From Polymorphobacter megasporae (GTDB lineage: Bacteria; Pseudomonadota; Alphaproteobacteria; Sphingomonadales; Sphingomonadaceae), in NCBI RefSeq assembly GCF_018982885.2, contig NZ_CP081848.1, forward strand, positions 1,550,001-1,614,000: a stretch of 64,000 nucleotides of DNA, read 5' to 3'. This document shows positions 26,577-35,745 of this stretch, in pieces. Made by a program: the position numbers and the translations under genes. The notes beneath the pieces are model-generated. The model saw only the letters and a program-made list of their open reading frames with translations, was not told the origin of the DNA and did not search any database. Numbering within the stretch: position 1 is the first letter of the stretch; each line of letters opens with the position of its first letter.

Positions 26577-27797
26577 ATGCGATCGATTCTGATTCTTGCC
26601 AGCGTCCTGGCCCTCGCCAGCTGCGGCAAGAAGGATGACGGGGCCGGTGCCCCCCCGCCGGGAGCCCCTGGCGGACCCGCTCCCGAGGTCACCGTTGCGC
26701 ACCCGATGGTCAAGCCGATCGTCGACTGGGACGATTACACCGGACGCTTCGAGGCGGTCGACAGCGTCGACGTCCGGCCGCGCGTCTCGGGCTATCTCCA
26801 GTCGATCAACTTTCGCGATGGCCAGTTCGCGAAAAAGGGCCAGCTCCTGATGGTCATCGACCCGCGCCCGTTCCAAGCGATCCTCGAGCAGGCGAAGGCC
26901 GACGAGGCGCGCTACGTCGCCGCTGCCGCCGTCGCGCAGACCGCATTCAATCGCGAAAAGGAACTGCTCGACCTCAAGGCGGTCAGCCAGGAAGAGTATG
27001 ACAACTCACAAGCGGCGCTGCGGCAGGCGGTAGCGCAGCTTGGTTCGGCGAAGGCAAACACCCGTGCCAAGGCGCTCGATGTCGAATTCACCCGCGTCAC
27101 CGCTCCGGCGGCTGGCCGGCTGTCGGACCGCAAGGTCAGCGCCGGCAATTACGTCACCAGCGGAACGACAGTGCTGACGACGATCGTGTCGCTCAACCCG
27201 ATCCATTTTCTCTTCACCGGCTCGGAGGCGGTTTACCTCAAGTATCAGCGGGCGAACCGCGCCGGCACCCGTCCGTCGTCACGCGTCGCGGCGAACCCGG
27301 TCGACATCCGGCTCGGCGACGAGACCGAATATCGCTGGCACGGCCGGATGGATTTCGTCGACAATGCGCTCGACCTCGGGTCGGGGACGATCCGCGGGCG
27401 CGCGGTGGTGAGCAATCCCGACGGGCTGCTGACGCCGGGGATGTTCGGTCACATGCGACTGCTCGGTTCGGGCGCCTACTCAGGAATGCTGATCCCCGAA
27501 GACGCGATCGTCACCGACCAGACGCGCAAGGCGGTGCTCGTCGTCGGAGCCGACGGCAAGGCGGCGCAGCGCGTCGTCGTGCTCGGTCCGATCATCGACG
27601 GACTGCGGGTCGTCCGCTCGGGACTCAACGCGACCGACAATGTCGTCATTGCCGGGGTCCAGCGCGCGCATCCGGGAACGCCGGTGAAGATCAAGGAAGG
27701 CAAGATCGTGCCCCCCGATCCCGGCTCGGGACCGGCAGTGCCGACCTTCATCGAGCCGCCCTCGACCTCGGCGACGTCGGCGAGTTCGGTCCGCTAA
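26577..27797 (+). CDS. RND efflux periplasmic adaptor (lipoprotein), pump 1
   Basis: A 406-residue AcrA/MexA-type membrane fusion protein. The lipobox L-A-L-A-S-C-G-K-K places the lipidated cysteine near residue 17. The lipoyl half-motifs are V-D-V-R-P-R-V-S-G-Y-L-Q and Q-L-L-M-V-I-D-P-R-P-F-Q. A coiled-coil hairpin (A-K-A-D-E-A-R-Y to R-Q-A-V-A-Q) comes between them, followed by V-T-A-P-A-A-G-R-L-S-D-R-K. The tail is Pro/Ser/Thr-rich. The RND permease begins one base after its stop, so pump 1 is an MFP-RND-OMF operon. Confidence 0.92.
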   Translation: MRSILILASVLALASCGKKDDGAGAPPPGAPGGPAPEVTVAHPMVKPIVDWDDYTGRFEAVDSVDVRPRVSGYLQSINFRDGQFAKKGQLLMVIDPRPFQAILEQAKADEARYVAAAAVAQTAFNREKELLDLKAVSQEEYDNSQAALRQAVAQLGSAKANTRAKALDVEFTRVTAPAAGRLSDRKVSAGNYVTSGTTVLTTIVSLNPIHFLFTGSEAVYLKYQRANRAGTRPSSRVAANPVDIRLGDETEYRWHGRMDFVDNALDLGSGTIRGRAVVSNPDGLLTPGMFGHMRLLGSGAYSGMLIPEDAIVTDQTRKAVLVVGADGKAAQRVVVLGPIIDGLRVVRSGLNATDNVVIAGVQRAHPGTPVKIKEGKIVPPDPGSGPAVPTFIEPPSTSATSASSVR

Positions 27798-27798
27798 G

Positions 27799-30700
27799 GT
27801 GCGCTTCTCCCATTTCTTCATCGACCGGCCGATCTTCGCCGGGGTGATCTCGATCCTGATCGTCCTGCTCGGGATCTTCGCCTATCCGTCGCTGCCGGTC
27901 GCGCAATATCCCGAGATCGCGCCGCCGACGATCGCGATCACCGCGACCTATCCGGGTGCGTCGGCCGAAGTCCTCGGCGACACCGTCGCTGCGCCGATCG
28001 AGCAGCAGGTCAACGGCGTCGAGAACATGCTGTACATCACGTCGTCGTCGACCGGGAACGGATCGGTGGTGATCAACGTCGTGTTCAAGCTCGGCACGAA
28101 CCTCGATACCGCGCAGGTTCTCGTCCAGAACCGCGTCGCCACCGCGCTCCCGCGCCTGCCGCAGGCGGTGCAGGAACTCGGCGTGACGACGCTCAAGAAC
28201 ACGCCCGACATCCTGATGGCGGTGTTCCTGACATCGCCCGACGGCAGCCACGACATCCAGTATCTGTCGAATTATGCCGGCATCCAGGTTCGCGACAAGC
28301 TGCTCCGGCTCCAAGGCATCGGTGGCATCAACGTCTTCGGCGCGCGCGACTATGCGATGCGGGTCTGGATCAATCCGGAAAAGGCCGCCGCGCGTAACCT
28401 CAACGCGTCGGAAATCGTCAATGCGTTGCGCGCGCAGAACGTCCAGGTCGCCGGCGGCAGCGTCGGTGCGCCGCCGTTCGCCAGGGGCGGATCGGGCTTC
28501 GAGCTGTCGGTCCAGACGCAGGGCCGGCTGTCGACGCCCGAGGAGTTCGGCGACATCGTTATCAAGGCCGATGCCAATGGCGCGCTGACACGCGTCAGCG
28601 ACGTCGCGCGGGTCGAGATCGGCGCGCAGGACTATGGCACCAATGCCTATGTCAACGGCACGCCGGGGATCGGCCTCGGCATCACCCAGCTGCCCGGATC
28701 GAACGCGCTGGCGACGGCGGCGGCGATCATCAAGACGATGGACGAGGCGAAGAAGGACTTCCCCCCGGGCGTCGCCTATTCGATCCCGTACAACCCGACG
28801 ACGTACGTCCAGCAGTCGATCGACAGCGTCCAGCAGACCCTGTTCGAAGCCGTGCTCCTCGTGGTCCTCGTCGTGCTCGTCTTCCTGCAGAGCTGGCGCG
28901 CGGCCCTGATCCCGGTGCTGGCGATCCCGGTGTCGCTGATCGGCACCTTCGCGGTGATGGCGGCGTTCGGCTACTCGCTCAACAACCTGTCGCTGTTCGG
29001 GCTCGTCCTCGCGATCGGCATCGTCGTCGACGATGCGATCGTCGTGGTGGAGAATGTCGAGCGCGAGCTGCGCAACGGCCTGTCGCCGCACGACGCCGCC
29101 TTCGCGACGATGGACGAGGTCGGCGGCGCGCTCGTCGCGATCGCGCTGACCCTGTGCGCGGTGTTCGTGCCGACCGCGTTCATCAGCGGCATCTCGGGCC
29201 AGTTCTACAAGCAGTTTGCGCTGACGATCTCGGCGGCGACGCTGATCTCGTGCCTCGTCTCGCTGACGCTGTCGCCCGCGCTCGCGGCGCTGCTGCTCAA
29301 GCCGCATGATCCGCACGCGAGCGAGCCGCACGGCTGGTTTGCCCCGGTGCAGCGCGCGGCGAACGGTTTCAACCGCGGTTTCGACTGGCTGTCGGACCGG
29401 TATGGCCGCCTGACCGCGCGGACCGTGCGGACGATCGGCATCGTGCTGATCGCGTATGTTTGCCTGCTCGGCCTCGCCGGGTGGCGCTTCTCGGCGACGC
29501 CGACCGGCTTCATTCCGGCGCAGGACCAGGGTTATCTGATCGGCGTCATCCAGATGCCGCCGGGCGCGACGCTCGAGCGGACCGACGCAGTGATGCGCGC
29601 GACGATCCAGCAGGCGCTCAAGGTCAAGGGCGTCAACCACATCGTCGCGATCTCGGGTCTCGACGGCGCGAGCTTCTCGAATGCGCCGAACGCGGCGACG
29701 ATCTTCCTTGCGCTCGATGACTTCGACGTCCGCCACGATCATCATCAGACCGGCGACTCGATCCTTGCCGACCTGCGCAAGAATCTCGGCGGCATCGACG
29801 CGGCGAACGTCCTCGTCATCGCCCCGCCGCCCGTTCGCGGCATCGGCACCGGCGGCGGCTTCAAGATGATGGTCCAGGACCGCGGCAATAAGGGCCCCAA
29901 GGCGCTCGAAGCGGCGACCTTTGCGATGATGATGAAGGCGAACTCGATTCCCGGGCTGACGTCGGTGTTTACCCTCTACAACACCGGCACGCCGCGGCTG
30001 TTCGCCAACATCGACCGCGAAAAGGCACAGCAGCTCGGCGTCGCGCCGTCGGACGTCTTCTCGACCCTCCAGACCTATCTCGGGTCGAGCTATGTCAACG
30101 ACTTCAACCTGTTCGGCCGGACCTTCCGGGTCACCGCACAGGCCGATGCCCAGTATCGCCATGCGCCGGCAGATATCGTCAACCTCAAGACGCGATCGGC
30201 GTCGGGGGCGATGGTGCCGATCGGCTCGGTGGCGACGCTGAGCGACGATTCGGGGCCGTATCGCGTCGTCCGCCACAATTTGTATCCGGCGGCCGAGCTG
30301 CAGGGCGACACCAAGCCCGGCTTCTCGTCGGGGCAGGCGCTCAAGGCGATGGAGGATCTCGCGGCGAAGACGCTGCCCGAAGGCTTCGGCTACGAATGGA
30401 CCGAACTCGCGTACCAGCAGAAGACGCAGGGCAATACCGCGGCGATCGTCTTCGCGCTCGCGGTGGTGTTCGTCTTCCTCCTGCTCGCGGCGCAGTACGA
30501 ATCGCTCGTGCTGCCGTTCGCGGTCATCCTGATCGTGCCGATGTGCCTGCTGGCGGCGATCGTCGGGGTCAATCTACGCGGCTTCGACAACAACATCCTG
30601 ACGCAGATCGGCCTCGTCGTCCTTGTCGGCCTCGCCGCGAAGAACGCGATTCTGATCGTCGAGTTCGCCAAGCAAGACGAGGAGCGCGGCGAGGACCGCT

Positions 30701-30999
30701 GGGAGGCAGCCGAGCACGCCGCGCGGACCCGGCTCCGCCCGATCCTGATGACGTCGTTCGCCTTCATCCTCGGCGTGCTGCCGCTCGTCTTCGCGGTCGG
30801 GCCGGGGCAGGAGATGCGGCAGGCGCTCGGCACTGCGGTGTTCTTCGGGATGATCGGCGTGACCGTCTTCGGGCTGCTGTTCACCCCGGTGTTCTATGTC
30901 ATCGCCAGCTGGGTGACGTCGAAGCTGCCGACCGTCCATATCCGCAAGAAGGGCACCGAGACGCCCGCTGCGCTTCCCGCGCCGGGGGCCGCCGAATGA
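27799..30999 (+). CDS. RND efflux permease (HAE-1/AcrB family), pump 1
   Basis: A 1066-residue inner-membrane drug/proton antiporter. F-F-I-D-R-P-I-F-A opens transmembrane helix 1. The first periplasmic region has Y-P-G-A-S-A-E-V, and TM4 carries the proton-relay pair in G-I-V-V-D-D-A-I-V-V-V-E-N-V-E-R. The second half repeats the architecture and contains G-L-A-A-K-N-A-I-L-I-V-E-F-A, with the conserved TM10 lysine. Length and motif order fit HAE-1 pumps for hydrophobic or amphiphilic compounds. It starts with GTG. Its stop overlaps the outer-membrane factor ATG (ATGA). Confidence 0.95.
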   Translation: MRFSHFFIDRPIFAGVISILIVLLGIFAYPSLPVAQYPEIAPPTIAITATYPGASAEVLGDTVAAPIEQQVNGVENMLYITSSSTGNGSVVINVVFKLGTNLDTAQVLVQNRVATALPRLPQAVQELGVTTLKNTPDILMAVFLTSPDGSHDIQYLSNYAGIQVRDKLLRLQGIGGINVFGARDYAMRVWINPEKAAARNLNASEIVNALRAQNVQVAGGSVGAPPFARGGSGFELSVQTQGRLSTPEEFGDIVIKADANGALTRVSDVARVEIGAQDYGTNAYVNGTPGIGLGITQLPGSNALATAAAIIKTMDEAKKDFPPGVAYSIPYNPTTYVQQSIDSVQQTLFEAVLLVVLVVLVFLQSWRAALIPVLAIPVSLIGTFAVMAAFGYSLNNLSLFGLVLAIGIVVDDAIVVVENVERELRNGLSPHDAAFATMDEVGGALVAIALTLCAVFVPTAFISGISGQFYKQFALTISAATLISCLVSLTLSPALAALLLKPHDPHASEPHGWFAPVQRAANGFNRGFDWLSDRYGRLTARTVRTIGIVLIAYVCLLGLAGWRFSATPTGFIPAQDQGYLIGVIQMPPGATLERTDAVMRATIQQALKVKGVNHIVAISGLDGASFSNAPNAATIFLALDDFDVRHDHHQTGDSILADLRKNLGGIDAANVLVIAPPPVRGIGTGGGFKMMVQDRGNKGPKALEAATFAMMMKANSIPGLTSVFTLYNTGTPRLFANIDREKAQQLGVAPSDVFSTLQTYLGSSYVNDFNLFGRTFRVTAQADAQYRHAPADIVNLKTRSASGAMVPIGSVATLSDDSGPYRVVRHNLYPAAELQGDTKPGFSSGQALKAMEDLAAKTLPEGFGYEWTELAYQQKTQGNTAAIVFALAVVFVFLLLAAQYESLVLPFAVILIVPMCLLAAIVGVNLRGFDNNILTQIGLVVLVGLAAKNAILIVEFAKQDEERGEDRWEAAEHAARTRLRPILMTSFAFILGVLPLVFAVGPGQEMRQALGTAVFFGMIGVTVFGLLFTPVFYVIASWVTSKLPTVHIRKKGTETPAALPAPGAAE

Positions 31000-32558
31000 T
31001 CCGCATCTCACGCCTCGTGCCGTCGATCGTCGCCCTCGCCCTCGGCGCGTGCACGGTCGGACCGAACTTCCACCCTGCGACAACCCCGCGTGCGGCGGCG
31101 GGCAAATACGCCGCTTCCGACTCGATCGCGGTGTCGTCCGAACCGCTGCCCGGCGAGTGGTGGCGGCTGTACGACGACCCCGCGCTCGACGCCCTCGTCA
31201 CCGAGGCGCTGACCGCGAACACCGATCTGCGCGTCGCGACCGCGAACCTCCGCAAGGCGCGTGCGATCCTCAGCGAGACGCGCAGCCAGTTGCTGCCGTC
31301 GACGAGCCTCAGCGCCGGTGCGTCGTATCTCCGCAGCAACGGCTCGAGCGGCGGCGGCGCCAGCGGAACTTCGACACTCGGCTCCGGGTCGGGCAGCTCG
31401 GGCACCGGTACTGGCACCGGCACCGGGACGGGCACGGGCACCGGATCGACCGGCGGCAGCACCGGGACGATCACCAGCTCGTCGTATCAGGGCCAATTCT
31501 ACCAGGCCGGGCTCGACGTCAGCTACGAACTCGACCTCTACGGCCGCGTCCGCCGCGATATCGAGGCGTCGCGCGCCGACCTCGCCGCGCAGGAGGCGCA
31601 GCGCGACACTGTCCGTACCAGCGTCGCCGCCGAAACCGCGCGCGCCTATGCCGACGCCTGTTCGGCCGCGCTCCAGATCGGCGTCGCGCGAAAGTCGCTC
31701 CAGCTCCAGCTCGAAACCTACGACCTGACCGAACGGCTGGCACAGGCGGGGCGCGACACGCCGCTCGACACCTCGCGGGCGCGTGCCCAGTACGAGCAGG
31801 TCCGGGCGACGCTTCCGACCTTCGTGGCGTCACGCCGCGAGGCGCTGTTCCGGCTTAGTGTCCTGACGGGTCATCCGCCCGAAGAAACGCCGGCCGCCGC
31901 CGCCGCGTGCACGACGCCGCCGCTGCTCAAGCATCCGCTTCCGGTCGGCGACGGCACCGCGCTGATCAAGCGCCGCCCCGACATCCGCCAGGCCGACCGG
32001 ACGCTTGCCGCCGCGACCGCACGGATCGGTGTCGCCACCGCCGCGCTGTATCCGCAGATATCGCTCGGCGGATCGGTCGGGACCTCGGGGATCAGCGCGC
32101 GCCAGCTCGGCAGCAACTCGGGCTTCACCTTCAACGTCGGCCCGCTGCTCAGCTGGACCTTCCCGAACATCACCGTCGCACGGGCGCGCATCCGCCAGGC
32201 CGAGGCAACGACCGAGGCGGCGCTGGCGAGCTTTGACGGAACCGTCCTGAACGCGTTGCAGGAGACCGAGACGGCGCTGAATGCGCTTTCGGGCGAGCTC
32301 GACCGGCAGGCGGCGCTCACCGCGGCGCGCGATTACAGTGCCGAGGCGTCGCGGATCGTCGGTCTGCGCTATGGGGCGGGAGCGGAGAATTTCCTCGCCG
32401 TCCTCGACGCGCAGCGGACGCTGGCGACCGCCGAGGCGAATCTCGCCGCATCGCAGGCGCAGCTCACGACCGACCAGGTCGCGGTCTTCAAGGCGCTCGG
32501 CGGCGGATGGGAAAACGCGCCAGAGACAACCGCTTCGTTAAAAGTTACACATCCGTAA
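30996..32558 (+). CDS. RND outer-membrane factor (NodT/OprM lipoprotein), pump 1
   Basis: A 520-residue TolC-fold lipoprotein. The lipobox A-L-G-A-C-T-V-G-P-N-F places Cys19. Two OEP repeats follow: W-W-R-L-Y-D-D-P-A-L-D-A-L-V with L-R-V-A-T-A-N-L, and R-R-P-D-I-R-Q-A-D-R with A-A-L-Y-P-Q-I-S-L. Y-E-L-D-L-Y-G-R-V-R-R is the family's hallmark after the first beta hairpin. Unusually, about 50 residues of Gly/Thr/Ser repeat (114-164) are inserted exactly at the tip of that first hairpin, predicted to face outside the cell. It completes the pump 1 operon. Confidence 0.93.
   Translation: MIRISRLVPSIVALALGACTVGPNFHPATTPRAAAGKYAASDSIAVSSEPLPGEWWRLYDDPALDALVTEALTANTDLRVATANLRKARAILSETRSQLLPSTSLSAGASYLRSNGSSGGGASGTSTLGSGSGSSGTGTGTGTGTGTGTGSTGGSTGTITSSSYQGQFYQAGLDVSYELDLYGRVRRDIEASRADLAAQEAQRDTVRTSVAAETARAYADACSAALQIGVARKSLQLQLETYDLTERLAQAGRDTPLDTSRARAQYEQVRATLPTFVASRREALFRLSVLTGHPPEETPAAAAACTTPPLLKHPLPVGDGTALIKRRPDIRQADRTLAAATARIGVATAALYPQISLGGSVGTSGISARQLGSNSGFTFNVGPLLSWTFPNITVARARIRQAEATTEAALASFDGTVLNALQETETALNALSGELDRQAALTAARDYSAEASRIVGLRYGAGAENFLAVLDAQRTLATAEANLAASQAQLTTDQVAVFKALGGGWENAPETTASLKVTHP
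31335..31487 (+). repeat. Hexanucleotide-type Gly-Thr coding repeat in the OMF of pump 1
   Basis: The core encodes alternating Gly-Thr (residues about 136-150) from near-identical GGCACC/GGTACT/GGGACG hexamers, flanked by Ser/Gly-rich sequence. Changes in copy number would keep the frame. It corresponds to extracellular loop 1 of the OMF barrel. Confidence 0.8.
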
Positions 32559-32612
32559 CGCATCCCAGCCGCACCTTCGACCGTAGTTCGGTGAAATCGA
32601 AGGGGAGTGCGT

Positions 32613-33224
32613 GTGTTAGGTCGGTCGGTCAATCTATCGCGTAAAGTTGCGATTGCTCATCAATTTCCGCTCGTCGTCGAGGCGCTGAAGGCGATCGCCA
32701 CGAGTGCCGGCTTCGAGGCGGCGATCGAAGCCACCAATGGCGCGCGGCACAAAGCCTTGGTCGAGGCCGACGTTGCCGTCGTCTCAATCCAGCTCGGCGG
32801 CATCGACGTCCTGAAGGCGCGTCGCGCGGCTGGCGTCCCGACAATCATCGTGTTCGACCAGCCGAACGCCGACGCCTTGCTCGCCGCAGTCGAGCTCGCC
32901 GCCGAGGGCGTGGTGTTGACGACGAGCCCGGCGACCGCGGTCGCGGCATGCCTGACCGCCGTCGCGGCGGGTGAGCAATGGCTCGATCCCGAGGCGACCC
33001 GGCTGATCATCGATCGCGTTGCGCGCCCGGCCGCGCCCGCATTGACGCGGCGCGAGCAGGATGTCGCGACCCTCGTCGCCGCCGGCCAGCGCAACCGCGC
33101 GATCGGCGACGCGCTCGGCATCTCCGAAGGCACGGTCAAGATGCACCTCCACAATGTCTATGCGAAGCTCGGTCTCGAAAGCCGGACCCAGCTGGCGATG
33201 GAGTTGCGCGCGCGCGCGGCGTAA
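32613..33224 (+). CDS. LuxR-type regulator with degenerate receiver
   Basis: A 203-residue NarL/FixJ-like protein. The C-terminal helix-turn-helix is intact (T-R-R-E-Q-D-V-A-T-L-V-A-A-G, then G-T-V-K-M-H-L-H-N-V-Y-A-K-L-G). The N-terminal receiver fold is recognisable (K-V-A-I-A-H-Q-F-P-L-V-V-E-A-L). However, the acidic pair after beta 1 is Ala-His and the phospho-acceptor Asp is replaced by Ser58 in V-A-V-V-S-I-Q-L-G-G. It should therefore not be controlled by ordinary Asp phosphorylation. GTG 32613 is favoured because GGGGAG ends six bases upstream; GTG 32607 is too close. It lies 54 bases after the pump 1 operon and could regulate it. Confidence 0.8.
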   Translation: MLGRSVNLSRKVAIAHQFPLVVEALKAIATSAGFEAAIEATNGARHKALVEADVAVVSIQLGGIDVLKARRAAGVPTIIVFDQPNADALLAAVELAAEGVVLTTSPATAVAACLTAVAAGEQWLDPEATRLIIDRVARPAAPALTRREQDVATLVAAGQRNRAIGDALGISEGTVKMHLHNVYAKLGLESRTQLAMELRARAA

Positions 33225-33351
33225 GGCGCGGCGTCGGGAAGCGATCGCACCGGCAATGGCCAGCTTGCCTTGCCCCGGTAAATCACCCTACACGCCCGAC
33301 GACGGTGCCGAAGTCCCGGCGCAACTGCACCTTTAGCCCCGCGAGTTGTCG

Positions 33352-33927
33352 ATGAGCCCAGTCGCAGCCAGAGCGAACAATCGTTTCCGGGGAGCGGCCG
33401 CAGCGCTGTTGTGCCTGACGTCGCTGGCGATGAGCGGTTGCGTCGGCGCGCCGCCATCGTTCACGCCGAACCTGCCCGAAGCCCGCGTTCGCCTCGCCGG
33501 CACGATCGGGACCGTCTCCGCATCGGTCGATCCGGCGGCAAAAAGCGCAGGTGGCGTCGGCATGACCTTCGGCAGCGATGCGATTCCGGCGCAATGGCAG
33601 CACGGGCTGGCGAGCGCGCTCGAACAGTCGCGCCTGTTCGACCACAGCTCGCGCGTCTTCGACGTCAACGTGACGATCTACAAGATGAAGCCGCCGAGGC
33701 ACGGCGGCACGATCAACACGCCGGCACGTGCGCGGTACCAGGTGATCGACGCCCAATCGCACGTCGTGGTGTTCGAGGCGATGATAGAGACCGTCGGCCA
33801 TGTCGCGTCGGGCGATAATTTCCTCGGCGCGGTTCGTATCCGCGATTCGATCAATCGCGCGGTTCAGGGCAACATCACCCACTTCGTCGATCGGCTGGCG
33901 AAGGTTAAGGCGTTCCCGCAGCCGTAA
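33352..33927 (+). CDS. Lipoprotein of unknown function
   Basis: A 191-residue protein. The hydrophobic N-terminus ends in the lipobox S-L-A-M-S-G-C-V-G-A-P-P, giving an outer- or inner-membrane lipoprotein anchored near residue 30. The mature part contains F-G-S-D-A-I-P-A-Q-W-Q-H-G-L-A-S-A-L-E-Q-S-R-L-F, a pattern like lipoproteins with a YajG/DUF-type fold that form small beta sheets, and V-F-D-V-N-V-T-I-Y-K-M-K-P-P. No enzymatic motif is visible. It converges with the transglutaminase-like gene 28 bases away. ATG 33352 is preferred over TTG 33346. Confidence 0.7.
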   Translation: MSPVAARANNRFRGAAAALLCLTSLAMSGCVGAPPSFTPNLPEARVRLAGTIGTVSASVDPAAKSAGGVGMTFGSDAIPAQWQHGLASALEQSRLFDHSSRVFDVNVTIYKMKPPRHGGTINTPARARYQVIDAQSHVVVFEAMIETVGHVASGDNFLGAVRIRDSINRAVQGNITHFVDRLAKVKAFPQP

Positions 33928-33955
33928 CGCCGGTTTGTTCGGCGAACCGCAGCCG

Positions 33956-34741
33956 TTACCCGTCCAGTTTGATCACCGACACCGTCATCGCGATTTGGCG
34001 GACCGCGCCGCCCGTCGTCAGGAAGGCGATGTCGGCGGCGTCGCGCCCGGTGGCGATGCGAATCAGCCCGTCGGCGGGGGCGAGCCGGGTCGGGTCGGCG
34101 AGCCACCATTGGCCGTCGAGATAGACCTCCATCACCGCGTGGAAGTCGGCGGGTTCGAGCCGCCACGCATACGCTCCGACCGCACGCGCCGGGATGTTCG
34201 CTGCGCGGCACAGGGTGATGCCAAGGTGGGTGAAGTCGCGGCAGACTCCGGCGCGGTCGACGAAGGTGCGTTCGGCGGTCGTCTCGGCGTCGCTGACTCC
34301 GTGGAGGTAATCGACTTCCGCGTGCAGCCAGTCGAGGATCGCGTGGACCTTGGCCCCGCCCTGGCTGACATGGCCGAATTCGCGGAGGGCGAAGCGCCCG
34401 AACTTGTCGGATGGGCAATAGCGGCTCGGCAGCAGGTAATCGAGCGTTTCGGGCGGGAGCTCATCCCAGCGATGCTGGCGCGCGTCGTCGGGGATGCGCA
34501 GCCGCGGCGCGACGTCGACCGTCGCGGTATAGCCGATCTCGATATGACCCCCCGCGACTTCGCCGCGCAGCATCCGCGTGCCGTCGGCAGTGGTCACCGA
34601 CACCAGACGCGCGCCCGCGCTCAGGCCGAGCGTCTCGGCGACGATAACCTGATCGGATGCCGCGAGCACCTGGACCTTGGCAATCGCCTCGACCGCGACG
34701 TCGAGTTCGTACGCCAGATTGCATTGCGCGAAGAGCCGCAT
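33956..34741 (-). CDS. Transglutaminase-like cysteine protease family protein
   Basis: A 261-residue cytoplasmic protein with an N-terminal beta domain (about 1-110) and a transglutaminase-like core. The triad is visible as Cys in R-A-G-V-C-R-D-F-T-H-L, His in P-A-D-F-H-A-V-M-E-V-Y and Asp in W-L-A-D-P-T-R-L-A-P. Bacterial members act as proteases or amidases more often than cross-linkers. It starts 17 bases after the DUF2891 gene on the same strand, so it is probably the last gene of the 5-oxoprolinase operon. A role in cutting gamma-glutamyl or pyroglutamyl peptides is only a guess. Confidence 0.85.
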   Translation of the reverse strand: MRLFAQCNLAYELDVAVEAIAKVQVLAASDQVIVAETLGLSAGARLVSVTTADGTRMLRGEVAGGHIEIGYTATVDVAPRLRIPDDARQHRWDELPPETLDYLLPSRYCPSDKFGRFALREFGHVSQGGAKVHAILDWLHAEVDYLHGVSDAETTAERTFVDRAGVCRDFTHLGITLCRAANIPARAVGAYAWRLEPADFHAVMEVYLDGQWWLADPTRLAPADGLIRIATGRDAADIAFLTTGGAVRQIAMTVSVIKLDG

Positions 34742-34758
34742 GGGGACCTGTCAGGCGT

Positions 34759-35745
34759 TTAGAGGGAGGGCGACGTCAGAGCGAGAAAGGCGAAGGTCGC
34801 AAGCCAATGCTCGCCGGCATAGTCACCGGCGACATGGTCGATGCTCGCGGCGATATGCGCGCCCGCGGTCGATTCGGCTACGGTATAAAGCGGGTGGGCG
34901 GGCGACAGTTTCGCGGCGATTTCGCGCCAGCACCACGCGCGGCTGAAGTTCAGTCCGTCGAGGTGGGCGATCTTGCCGTCGCTGCGGTCGGACGGGACGG
35001 CGGGGGTGAACAGCGCCGCCGGCTCGCGCGCGGGGGCGCGGGGGAGGAAGGCGTCGAACCACGCGGTGAACTCTGTGCCGGGGAGCACGCGCGACATCGC
35101 CAGCGCCTCGCACAGGACCGGCGACAGGAACGCGTCGCCGTCGGGCTCCCACGCCTGCGCGTCGCGGTCGCCGCCGTACCAGCCGGTGACGCGCGCCGTG
35201 ATCTGGCCTGCGAGCGCGGGGTCGTGGACCGCCGCCCAGTCGTGCGCGAGGACGCTGGCGAATGCGGTGTTGGCGTGGCTGCCGGTCCGGATCGGGTAGG
35301 TCGCCTTGGGCAGGAACGCGGCGAAACGCGCGGCGAAGGCGCGGGCGAGGGGGTCGAGGCGGGGCCCCCATTCGGTGCCTGCCGCCGCGCCGTGGAGTGC
35401 GAGCAGCCACGCCCAGCCGTACGGCCGCTCGAACCCGCCGCTGTTCGGGCGGTCGAGATAGGCCAGTTCGACCGCGAGCTTCTCGGCGGTGAAGGTCGTC
35501 GCGGCAAGCGGGTCGATCGATCCCGCGAGGTCGGGATATGCCGCGCGGAGGCGGAACAGCAGCCACCAGCCGTGGACGCAGCTGTGCCAGTCGAAACTGC
35601 CGAAAAACACCGGGTGGAGTTCGGTATGTGACGCCGTGTCGGCGGCCGAGTTCGATACGTGATCGGCCTTGTGCGGGTACGCGTGCGCCACATGGCCCAG
35701 CGCAATGCGGGCGAATTTGGCGGCGAGTTCGGGGGTCAGGATCAT
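34759..35745 (-). CDS. DUF2891 family protein
   Basis: A 328-residue soluble protein, all-helical by composition, resembling the DUF2891 family. Features are the H-P-V-F-F-G-S-F-D-W-H-S-C-V-H-G-W-W block near residues 45-62, R-P-Y-G-W-A-W-L-L, then Y-P-I-R-T-G-S-H-A-N-T-A-F and L-D-G-L-N-F-S-R-A-W-C-W. The repeated His/Trp/Arg-rich loops suggest an alpha/alpha toroid active site like those of glycosidases or epimerases, but no activity is established. ATG 35745 overlaps the DUF979 stop (ATGA), so it is translationally tied to the 5-oxoproline transporter genes. Confidence 0.85.
   Translation of the reverse strand: MILTPELAAKFARIALGHVAHAYPHKADHVSNSAADTASHTELHPVFFGSFDWHSCVHGWWLLFRLRAAYPDLAGSIDPLAATTFTAEKLAVELAYLDRPNSGGFERPYGWAWLLALHGAAAGTEWGPRLDPLARAFAARFAAFLPKATYPIRTGSHANTAFASVLAHDWAAVHDPALAGQITARVTGWYGGDRDAQAWEPDGDAFLSPVLCEALAMSRVLPGTEFTAWFDAFLPRAPAREPAALFTPAVPSDRSDGKIAHLDGLNFSRAWCWREIAAKLSPAHPLYTVAESTAGAHIAASIDHVAGDYAGEHWLATFAFLALTSPSL

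Noticed and set aside
27748-30276. 842-codon minus-strand open frame across the RND permease gene
   Set aside because: Antisense shadow; the plus strand carries a full HAE-1 permease with its proton-relay residues.
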